From: Plecoglossus altivelis
Lineage: Eukaryota; Chordata; Actinopteri; Osmeriformes; Plecoglossidae
Length of the DNA: 64,000 nt
Assembly (NCBI GenBank): GCA_036571765.1
Contig: BROE01000013.1
Location: 11,993,690 to 12,057,689, forward strand
Reading direction: 5' to 3'
Both the position numbers and the translations under genes were made by a program. Positions 1 through 18,361 of the stretch are shown one piece after another (the stretch's first letter is position 1; the number at the start of each line of letters is the position of its first letter). The notes under the pieces are model-generated. The model was not told the origin of the DNA. It searched no databases and worked only from the letters and a program-made list of their open reading frames with translations.

Positions 1-417
1 AAAACTCCACGGTGACACAATGAGGACAATAAGAACTGGAGATGGGAGAAGAAAAAAGGGATTTAAACTTACAAAGTATGTATTGGCATGTAATGTCAAG
101 TCGTCAGGACTTTTGAGTGTTGAAAACTACCACAAAAAAAAAAACTGAACAAACGACATCTTTACTAAGGACCAGAGCCTAAAGCACTAGTTGACTTCCT
201 TGTAAGCTTTACCCTAAAAACTGTGATTTGAAAGGGAAATTCACAACAAGGCTGGACGTGTGACCTACCTTGGTTACTGAATACCGTTTAAATCTGCTCT
301 GACGTAAACAACATTGAAAGCTGACTAAAGCAGAGAAACATCTGGAAACCCGTCACCTCTTCTCCCTGGTTTGGTTTCTTTCCTGGGTTTTTGCTGTCCT
401 GTTCAGAAGTTACTCAC

Positions 418-8834
<8,417 letters not shown>

Positions 8835-9118
8835 CTCCCATCCCCACCGGCTGTCTGCCCATGCAGGATGAGGGGAGGGGAAGAAGGGTGTGGAGAAGAG
8901 GGGAATGTGGAGGAAGAAAATGGGGCAGAGGTGGAAACATTTATGAAAATGTGTATTATTTTCTTGGTGCTCGTAAGCCTTTTCTTAGTCCTCAATAAAT
9001 TGATTTGCTGTGCAAATCTAATAAAAAGACCTCCCGGGAATGTAGTTATCAAGACAAATGAGTGAGACAGACAAAAGCAAAGAGAAGGAAAGTAATGGAG
9101 CGCATCAGATAAAAATGG

Positions 9119-9496
9119 ATATAAGGAGAAGCGTTTGAGGACTGAGAGGATGTATAAGGAGATGTGTGTGAGTACTGAGAGGACATAAGAAGAGGTGTGT
9201 GAGGACTGAGAGGACATAAGGAGAGGTGTGTGAGGACTGAGAGGACATAAGGAGAGGTGTGTGAGGACTGAGAGGACACATAAGGAGAGGTGTGTGAGGA
9301 CTAAGAGGACACATAAGAAGAGGTGTGTGAGGACTGAGAGGACATAAGGAGAGGTGTGTGAGGACTGAGAGGACACATAAGAAGAGGTGTGTGAGGACTA
9401 AGAGGATATATAAGGAGAGGTGTGTGAGGACTAAGAGGATATATAAGGAGAGGTGTGTGAGGACTAAGAGGATATATAAGGAGAGGTGTGTGAGGA
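9119..9496. repeat. Minisatellite, 31/33-bp unit, about 12 copies
   Basis: The unit consists of CATAAGGAGAGGTGTGTGAG followed by GACTGAGAGGA. Several copies carry a 2-bp CA or TA extension, making them 33 bp. Copies in the middle are nearly identical, while the first two (9119-9185) are more diverged. It sits in the proposed first intron of dennd4a, about 270 bp from the acceptor of the first coding exon. The minus-strand reading frames of up to 181 codons across it encode only repeated Leu/Ser/Thr/His motifs and are not genes. Confidence 0.95.
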
Positions 9497-10906
9497 ATGC
9501 CTGACTAAGTGTGTGACTCTTGCCTTCAGAACAGTTATACACTGTACAGGCATTAAGCTGGAAGAGCTTTTCAGGCTTGCTGCATCTTTACTTCTGCAAC
9601 AAACTGAATGAGGAGCCAAGTGTGTCTGCTGGGAAGGCAATATAAGTTTACAGTAACTGCTGCTCAAGCCTTTGGGTGTGGTGGAATGTACTCTCATTTC
9701 AATATGTCTTTAATTTGCCTTAGTAACCAGATTCATCCTTCAACTCCCTGAGACTGGGCGGGGCACAGGGATAATAGTCTGTCTCAGTGGGTCAACGCAA
9801 AGTCATGTCACTCATCTCTGCTCTCCTGCTGCTTTCACTGGTCTTCACAAGAGTTCAGAACACAAACGTGCTTTGTTAATGCTCACATTGAATAAGATAT
9901 CAACTGGAGGATACATCCAGAACTCGTTTTGGATATTTTCCTTTTTTAACACAGGACTACATCTAGGAAAGCCCTGAAACATAGTGGTGACGGGCATGAT
10001 GGAATCCAAACCACATTCCCCACCTGCCATGTTGAAAGCACAACTGAAACCTTGTACTTTCAATTCCTGATAATCTAGTGAAACAGTGGAAACTGATTTT
10101 TTCATCTGGGAGTCAAAAAATGTTTAAAATTGATTGTAGTCAGTGAAGCTAGCCAGTCAGAGGGCGTGGAGAGTGGAGTCTAGCCTAATTAGCTGGGTGT
10201 TAGCTTAATGTGTTGGCAGCAGGCTAACTTCAAGTTGGCAGCACAAGAGGCCACTCACTGGCAGACAGATCAGTGTTAACTCTGACTGTCAAGCAAACCC
10301 CAACTTCTTTACCTTAGACTTCAGTGCAAATGGTTTTTATCTGCTACCTTAGTATTTTTTGTGCAGTTTCAGTAGTGCTTGAACATTGCTGGTAGCACTA
10401 TTTCCAAATGAGCAAATTGACATTAGCCATCCTCTACTGAGTTCTGCAGTACACTGGCTTTGACCATGGCTGTGTATGGGGCAAAGGCAGGGTCATTGAG
10501 ACTGTTTTTCATAGCATGCTGGGAAATAGGAGCCAGAGTATTCCGTAGCTCCCTCCCTCCCCCCTCCGTCCATACCTCCACTGTCTCATCGAGTTCCTGA
10601 CAGGCTGACAGAAAATGCTTGTCCACTGTGTAGTGCCACTTCTGCTCCTATTACCAAAAGATCATCATTTCTTTCTACTGTGAGAATTCAGATCGAAAGT
10701 CGTCTGACATAAGACAAACTGAATTTCATCTCACATAAGGGCTTTCGTCTGAATGAAGGTAAGAAATTGCAATTGAGGTTTCTCTATTCTGTTCAAATAG
10801 TCAATATGCCTTCCATTGTATTTGCAAGGCTTGCCCCTACTAAAAATAAGTTATCAGCCTACGCAATGAATCAGATGTTTAGCAACTTTAGATTCAGTGT
10901 ACTGTA

Positions 10907-10951
10907 CAGGGCATCTGGAATAGGGCATCTTGAAATAGGGCATCTTGAAAT
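10907..10951. repeat. Short tandem repeat, about 15-bp unit
   Basis: About three copies of a unit resembling AGGGCATCTTGAAAT; the first is degenerate and the last two are almost exact. It lies in the proposed dennd4a first intron. Confidence 0.8.
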
Positions 10952-12128
10952 CCACAGTGAGACGAAAGTAAACCAACTGTGGTGGTATTTCCACAAGCTT
11001 CTGACCCTGACACATGTGACTTCCAACTTAAATCTAACCAGCCAGTTCTGACTTCTTGAAGACATACTTATGGTAGCCAAGTGTCTGATGGTTTTAATCC
11101 TGCTGTTTTTCAGAGCGGGGTTTCATTAATCCACATGATTACAGGGGCCGTCACCCCCTTTCTGCCCCCGTGGATGGATGGGTGTGGCTGAAAGGCGGGG
11201 AGGGGATGTGAGGGTCTGTGTCATACTACAAGGAATGGATGTTTCACACGCACACACGAAACACGCATAGATTAAAACGCTGTTCTCCTGCGCAAGTAAA
11301 ATATGCGTGTGCGTGACCTATTGGCATGAATCACACACCTCCAGACATTTGCGAGGTTCCATACTGCAGGGTGCTAAAGCAGGAGCAGATGTGCATGTGG
11401 CTAAGGACAACAGCAGCACCAGAAGACTCCAGGTAGCATTCCACCAGCTCACAGGCATTACGATGGGCAGACGACAATACAGAGAATGTTTGTGTGTGCG
11501 TGGACATCCTTCTGCATAGTCATTGAAGACTTAAGCAGACTAATTAAGGACTGTGATACCAGCCCTCTGTGGTTCAGTTCTAGTATCTGGGTGGTGATAT
11601 AGCCTCTAGCTTGCCACATTACCCATAGGAACCCTCTTATAAAGAACATCAGATGAGCCAGGGAAAAAGCCTTGAAATGGATTTCTTGCTTTGTCATGTA
11701 GCACATCAGATATTGCGTTGTGAAACTAACTTATACAATATCTAAGCAGTTTACACAATAGCCTACAAAATGCTTATCAAAAGCCTCAACTATTGGCTGG
11801 ATTGTTTTCAATGAGAAGCCTGCTTTTAGCTAGCATGAGCCGAAAGATGATAGAGGCAGAAAGTCTGGTCTAGCGCAGTGTTCTTGTGCTCATTCAGGCT
11901 CCTCATTTAGACGCCACCGCCACGAGACAGGCCAGAGAATGCCACTCATCCAGACCATGCTGCTAGTCTGCTAAAAATACGCCGCAAAAAAATGACAGGG
12001 AAAAAGACTGCACTGTGACATGAATTACATAAGCATTATATATAGGAACACAATCCTCGGTTCCCCCACTCTCCCCCATCCAAACCCTTAGATCCCCACT
12101 CTCTGCCTCCCCGTCTGAAGCAGAATAC

Positions 12129-12165
12129 CTCCAGAGTTGCAGATGTCACCATGGCAACTCTGGAG
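12129..12165. repeat. Perfect 12-bp inverted repeat enclosing an RFX-like X-box
   Basis: The arms CTCCAGAGTTGC (12129-12140) and GCAACTCTGGAG (12154-12165) are exact reverse complements separated by 13 bp. The right half overlaps GTCACCATGGCAAC (12145-12158), which resembles the X-box bound by RFX factors. Confidence 0.75.
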
Positions 12166-13167
12166 ACAAAATGAAAAATGAATTGCCCGTTGCTTGGCAA
12201 AGACAAATCATGAGACTTGTTCTTATGATGACCTGCTCCAGTACGTCTACAATGAGAGGACGGAAAGATTCTTTTCAAGCCTTAATAGATGAAGGCCAGA
12301 AATTATATCTTCAAATTGTGCAGCAACTCTTCGGACAATAAAGAACAATCACTACATTCTTGACTTTGAAACTGAAGCAAAACTGTAAGTCACTTGAGAC
12401 TCGTCTTGCATGTCAGCACCAGATTCTGCATCCCAGTGAAAGAGGGCTACGTGGCTGTCCCTTCTCTCTATGCCAGACCAGCTCTACAAGAGCACTGGAG
12501 ATCATCCAATCAGAGAGGCTTTTTCCCACAGACAGTGACGGTGCGCTGTGCTCTCCGGTAAAGACCACACCAGGAGTCATCCTCAGTACTTCTATGGCAT
12601 GACAGTAAATATTTATGCTGTTCTAAATTATTTACCATGCTAGCATGACAAAAGAAAAGCAAAAGCAGACATCTTCTTTTATCCTGAGACAGGTCTTTTC
12701 CAAACCTTTCCGACTCTTTGCTTTTCAGACTGAACAAAGCAATGTTTCAATACCACCCGAGAGGTAATGATAATGCTTTCAACACTGATGTTGCACATTA
12801 GACCGGCTTGACTTTGTAAGCCTAGAAACATAATACAGCCAATACAGATTCAAAATCAGAGTTGTTCTGTTATGATAGTCACAAGAAACTCTACAAACCC
12901 AAAAACCTTCATGTGGGAGGATCCTGGACTAAACCCACTTGACCCCCACACCCTAGCAAGGCTACAGCACATCACACAGAGAGAGGGGGAAAGACCCCAC
13001 AGTAACCCTGAGTCCTTGACCATAGGGGTTTGTTCAAAGATAACATGATAAAGCAATATCCTCCAGCTGTCCAAAGCTCAGGAGCGCCAAGGTTGAGGGA
13101 AGCCAATAAAAAGTGCTCTCTTTCAGGTCTCAGGACGCCCCTGCTGGTAACACCCAGCTGTGTGGCT

Positions 13168-13238
13168 GTCCAACAGAGTGGACATGTCCAACAGAGTGGA
13201 CATATCCAAGGAGTGGACATGTCCAAGGAGTGGACACC
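13168..13238. repeat. Tandem repeat of 17-18 bp carrying p53-family-like half sites
   Basis: Four tandem units built on GTGGACATGTCCAA. They contain GGACATGTCC at 13180-13189 and 13215-13224, both exact matches to the RRRCWWGYYY half-site. A near match, GGACATATCC, lies at 13198-13207. Spacers are 8 and 7 bp. Confidence 0.8.
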
Positions 13239-14158
13239 GCAGGGTTCACACTGACAGGAGAGCACAGGGGCTGAGGGAGGACAGAAGAGTGGCTTCACTG
13301 AGAAACAAACACCACTCAGTGGGAAGCCTCCATGACCGAGCATCTGCCTCTAGTTTGTCCAAAGGAGGTGGGCGTTCACTTCCCGTCCCTCACGCAAGCA
13401 CGTAAAGCCATCTGTTATCTGAAGGGAGTCAAGAGCTTGTGAGAAATCACACGTGTTTTTGTCATGTTGGTATGCAATCCCCCTTCACCTCTGATGTGTA
13501 ATTCAGGCGTGAACAGAGACGAAAAGGTGAGCAGATTTGTTGACAGGAGTTTGGCTTGGTTTGAATTACACCTACATCTAGTCCAAGAGGCAGAATTAGC
13601 ATTCACAACACACCTGCCGGCGTGAGATGTTTCTGTGACACTCCCACTGTCTTTTCATCCGTAGTTTCACAACAAAATGCATGAATCAGGAATAAGTGCC
13701 TGAAATAGGCAAGTACATCACCTAGGGGGAATGTGTTACAATAAAGCTTTGCGTTGTGCTGTGCATCTCTAGGGGAGGGTACAGTGGCACAATCTGGGCA
13801 TGTAATTTAAGATTTACAGCGTGTCCTGGTTGAACAGCCAAACTGGAACATTGGTCATTGGCATAAATCACTGTGAATGCTTGTTGGAGGCTATGGATGG
13901 ATAGCAAGCAACAGTCTGAGAAGAATGACACTGTCTAGAAGAGCTTCCTTGGATACCCCTTCTCACACAAGAGACTGACATGTCTCCTTTCAAATGAACA
14001 CATTGTGAGGCACATTCTGTGCCTTTTCACGTAAGTATTTGGATTTGAAGACAAGTATACTTTACGTCTCCCAGGGGTAGAGCTGTCAAATCAAAGAATG
14101 CCTTTTTCATGTTCCCGATCATTCAAATTCTGACAGTCGTAAGATTTCCATGTTTCAG

Positions 14159-14209
14159 AGAGAGAAAGAGAGAAAGAGAGAGACAGAGAGAGAGACACAG
14201 ATAGAGAGG
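14159..14209. repeat. Interrupted (GA)n / GAAA purine tract
   Basis: Imperfect AGAGA/GAAAGA purine-rich simple sequence in the proposed dennd4a first intron. Confidence 0.85.
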
Positions 14210-17200
14210 AGTGCTTCAGATGTGTTGGGCTCTTAAGTAAAAGGTTTTTGGATTGACAACTACAGCCTCATCTTGTTTATGTATATCATTGATCTGTGAT
14301 TCATAATGAAGGTGTTCAACGTAGGCTACTCACAACAATCATCAACCTCCTTAGCCAAGTATAAATTATCTTCAACAAAACGTCCCTAATGTGAAATGTT
14401 ACAGTGGCCTGGCATTTTAAGAATGTTACTGGTTTTCCACATTGTATGAACAGGCTTCTTTGTTTTTTTCTTCACAGGCAAAACGTTTGCTTCTCTATCA
14501 GCAGTCATTCACTCTTCAAGGCCCAGTCCTCATGAAGTTCAAGTGAGATTATCAAGGTTAGGTAGTGTCCTTTACTGACATAGTGGCAGTAGTTATCGGT
14601 ACTACTGGTTTCAGAGTGATTAGATAACTTTGTCTTGTAGGCCTTGAGTTAATACACAGTCCATGAAAACACTTAAACAATTTCAAGAGCTTCATGACCA
14701 TCACATTATTTTTCATCTGTTGAACAGATTTGATTAGAAAAATGAAATGGACACCAGCAAGGAATGTAGTCAAAAGAACATTTATATATAAATGTATATA
14801 TTTTGTTGCTATTTATGAATATATTTACACATTAGAGTTAATGCAAGATATTCTAAGGCCTACACAATAAGGAAAACCACACAGAATCCCAGGTTTGATG
14901 ACTAATCTATAAACAGTCCTTGGACTACAATTGACATGCAGTACACATGAAATTGCCTCTTATTTCATTCATAATGGATGCAATGTTATTGTCAGGCAAA
15001 CTGCAAATCTAAAATCTGTCCTCCAGGTAAAATGATACTTCCTACATTCTGAAGCAAGTTTCCTGGTCTTTCTTGGCCAGTGTGTATGAGGAAAAAGCCT
15101 GCCTAGATTACTGCTTGCCCGGCCACAGGTTACTAAGCCCTGCCAGGAAAAAATGAATTGGACAAGTGGGTAATGAAAAGCCCAGTTTGCCAGATGTGGC
15201 AGATCGTCTCAGAGTATCATCTCAGTGGTGTTCCACACCATAGAGTCTGGCTCATAGCCCAGAGGGAATGAAAGTCTCGTCTCCAGGAAGGGGCATATCC
15301 CCGTACCGCCAAGCATTTTACTGTCTAATTCCCCATAGGTGGAAAACATAAAAGGGGGGCTGTGTGACATTAGGGCAGTCACATCCTAGAGCACACACTG
15401 TCTGTCTAATTTGTTTTATTTACAGCTTTCTTGTTATGTACCGTAGGGGCTCTGATGAGGCTGTGTACCTTATGAGATCAGGCAATCATTAAAAAGATGT
15501 CTTTTTCTAATAGAAATAGCAGTAATGAGGACACATCCCAGGATCGGAAGTTTGCTCTCATGAAAACATCTGCATTCAAGCAAAAGAGAAGCAGACCCAA
15601 AGCAACCAAGTGTGCATGACAGTGAAGGCTATCAAGCTAAAGCAGAACTTTAATTCCTGGGGTGACTAAGGTTGGATCTTCCTTATTCGATCAACGCAAG
15701 ATGTTAAACAAACTAAACTTAACCGTTCTCTCTTCAGACAACACTTAACCAAAACTGTATTCGTAATGTCAAATTAAGCCTAATTAATGCTTTGGGGTTC
15801 AATTACCTTGCAAGTCTGTGGGTTTAAGGTCTGGTATGTAGAAATGTCCCATTCCACTAAGATGTTATTATTTGGGTGTCTTAAAAGACTGTTTTTTTTT
15901 GTGGGCTAATGTTGTGCAGTTTCGCTTGGTGATATGACTCCTATTCGACTGTAGGTCACCACTGAGCCAGGTCAAAGTAATCGTAAGGGTTACTGAGAGC
16001 GGCCAATGTGTTGTATCAGCTGACATGGTCTAGCCTTTGATGTTTTCTTCAATTCTGCAGTCATGCTATTTCTGTAAGACTCCTTGCCAATCCTGTCAAG
16101 ATTAGTTTATTTGCAAACTCACTTGTCTGCAATTTCCATGTGTTTTGCTTCTGTAACTCACATCTTGTCCTCCTTAACATTCCACTGTGGGAGACACCCA
16201 CAGGAAACACCAACATCCATGAGCCAGCCACGCACACTGTGGACATTTCAAGTGTTCTTATACTGTAAGCAACTGAGTGACAATCAAAGCTCAAAATCAT
16301 GATCTGTTTCATGGCCATAGCAGGCTAGGTATAAAATCCTGTTTTCAGTTCATATTGTGAAGTTTAAGTCAGATAATAATTCTGTTGTGCTGAATTCTAG
16401 TTCTTAAATCACAGGTTAACACTGTCAGAGACGGATATATGACTGTGACCGAACACCCTGTCCTGTGTCAACACTAAAACATGTGTTAGGAAATGTATAA
16501 TGCATTCCTCAGTACCCCTTAGGCTTCATCATTGCTAGGGTACTTGGGTTAGTCGCTTACCTTCAAGTCATATTTCAACTCATTAAATTGAAGTGTGCAT
16601 CGATTTTGTTGTTATGATATCTTTGTTATTATAAATTGTTTTTGACTCAGACAAAAAGATGTAGCATTTTCGACATACATATTTTGATGCGTACAGCCAG
16701 AAGTTGTCCATCTCAATTTGCAAGTGGGCTATCTTGTTAATGCGAACAAGTAAAGGTGATTTCTACCGTAGTAATTAAGTTATTCTGAACTCTGTACTCT
16801 ATTTCAAAGTGTCCGAAAACAGAGCAGGAATACCCTGGACTAATACCCTGGAATAAACAGAATATCTCTAAGCACCTTGAACAGAGTAAAACCTCACGTG
16901 CTGCACATGAACACAACTTGTTTCCTTAACTAAATCAGTTTATTATTTGTGGCAGGGTAGGCACTTGCACACAGCGGATATTAGGTTGTCACAATTCCGT
17001 TTAATATGGAGACTTCGTATTAAATGCTTCCACTCAAAAACGGTAAAAACGGTTTGGCCGGTTGACTATACTCCGCAAAGGGACACAGCGAGGGTGAGGA
17101 CTACATGCACAGCAGGGACAATATGGGTCAAATTATGACATGTCACTTTACCCATAATTAGCTAGCAGTGGCCTGCTAAAGAAGGCAGTCATGAATTATC

Positions 17201-17530
17201 ATTTACGATAATACTTCAATAAACAAGTCCAGAACGCCGGAAAGATAGGCCTCCCTGACGAGGCAGAGGGATACGAGTTGGATGTGTAAACGAGCGGGCT
17301 CTAGTATAAACTCACAAGCAGTCAGTCAGTAAATAACGGTTCTTAATACTTACACTTTTTGCGTATGTGACGAGTCTTCTCACAACTGGAACTGGTGTTG
17401 ATTAAAACCCCACTTTCATACCAAATTTAAATATTTAAACAAGCGACAAGTGCTTGAAATACAATTTACTGTCCAGCTCCTGCCGATCCGACTCTACCTT
17501 CCGCCATTTTGGTTGTGATGAGGGTGGGGG

Positions 17531-17532
<2 letters not shown>

Positions 17533-17571
<39 letters not shown>
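17533..17571. repeat. (GA)n microsatellite beside the proposed dennd4a promoter
   Basis: About 19 uninterrupted GA units, preceded by a G-rich run. It lies roughly 20 bp upstream (minus-strand sense) of the YY1-like motif. Confidence 0.95.
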
Positions 17572-17572
<1 letters not shown>

Positions 17573-18047
17573 ACATTTCGCGCTGTACTCAAATCTCCCT
17601 TTACGTTTGCTTGATATTTTATTTTACAAGCATCGTCGTAGTTTTAAGCCAACACCATCAGGTGGGTCATTTTGCAATATCTATGTTATACATGTTTTAC
17701 TGAAAGTCTGTTATAGTATGAAATCTCCTAATAGAAACTTCAAGTAGGATTATGGTGAAGATTCTACTGCTGTTTATTTTTTTTATTTTGGAAACTCAAA
17801 TGTTAAACTATTCACATAGCATATCCCAAATTCCAAATTGTGTGGTCTGTGGTCCGCGGTTCCATGGACTAACCTGCCACCTTGTGGTTAAGAGTTCATA
17901 TTGATGGTACAGTCTTCATAATGATGATAATACAGAAATAAGTGTATTCATTACTTTCTATTCTGTCTCAGTGTTATGCAAGAATCAGTTTCTGACGACG
18001 CTTTGGGAGCAAGGAAAACCTTCTCAATAGATTTTGTCAGCAGATGT

Positions 18048-18051
18048 AAAA
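18048..18051 (-). terminator. Pol III terminator of tRNA-Gln
   Basis: A run of four T on the minus strand a few bases after the tRNA 3' end. Confidence 0.75.
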
Positions 18052-18055
18052 GTAT

Positions 18056-18127
18056 AGGTTCTACCGAGATTTGAACTCGGATCGCTGGATTCAGAGTCCA
18101 GAGTGCTAACCATTACACCATAGAACC
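18056..18127 (-). tRNA. tRNA-Gln (anticodon CTG)
   Basis: A complete 72-nt cloverleaf on the minus strand. The 7-bp acceptor stem pairs GGTTCTA with TAGAACC. The anticodon stem CTGGA/TCCAG encloses loop CTCTGAA, with anticodon CTG at 18094-18092. The T-arm contains the B-box core GTTCAAATC, and the discriminator base is T. There is no intron. A Pol III terminator TTTT (18051-18048) lies about 5 nt downstream. The sequence is essentially the standard vertebrate tRNA-Gln. The acceptor stem carries a paired T/A in place of the usual C/G, so pairing is kept, which supports a functional gene. Confidence 0.96.
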
Positions 18128-18326
18128 TTGTGTCCAATCGAGAGGAAATCAGCGTTTTTGATCGTGTGTCATAAGAAAGTTGAAACCCAGAATTTGACAA
18201 ATGTACTATGTACGTTGTACGTGCATTGTACGTTCTGTCTGTAATGAATCTTGTATGTCACTATTTACATCTGGCCCCCTAACGCTAACAGCCATTGTAC
18301 ACTGGCTAACTGAGCTCCTCCCTCAC

Positions 18327-18361
18327 GTGTGTGTGTGTGTGTGTGTGTGTGGGGGGGGGGG
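18327..18361. repeat. (GT)n followed by a G-run
   Basis: About 12 GT units run directly into 11 consecutive G. The site is polymorphism-prone and likely to be error-prone in assembly. Confidence 0.95.

Larger units (their letters stand above)
8854..17515 (-). promoter_or_regulatory. dennd4a: Proposed dennd4a promoter, 5' non-coding exon and long first intron
   Basis: On the minus strand a CCAAAATGGCGG motif (17501-17512) matches the YY1 site typical of vertebrate transcription starts, in sense orientation for dennd4a. It is followed by about 150 nt and a strong donor, GTAAGT at 17353-17348. A matching acceptor (pyrimidine-rich tract, then CAG at 8857-8855) lies just before the first coding exon and would start the coding exon at 8854. 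The implied 8.5-kb intron contains the minisatellite at 9.1-9.5 kb, a clustered repeat at 13.17-13.24 kb and a 12-bp inverted repeat at 12.13-12.17 kb. No coding exon was recognised in it. The splice pairing is inferred, not observed. Confidence 0.45.

Noticed and set aside
14778..14795. An 18-bp perfect palindrome ACATTTATATATAAATGT
   Set aside because: Made almost entirely of A/T in an AT-rich stretch; expected by chance often enough not to be meaningful.
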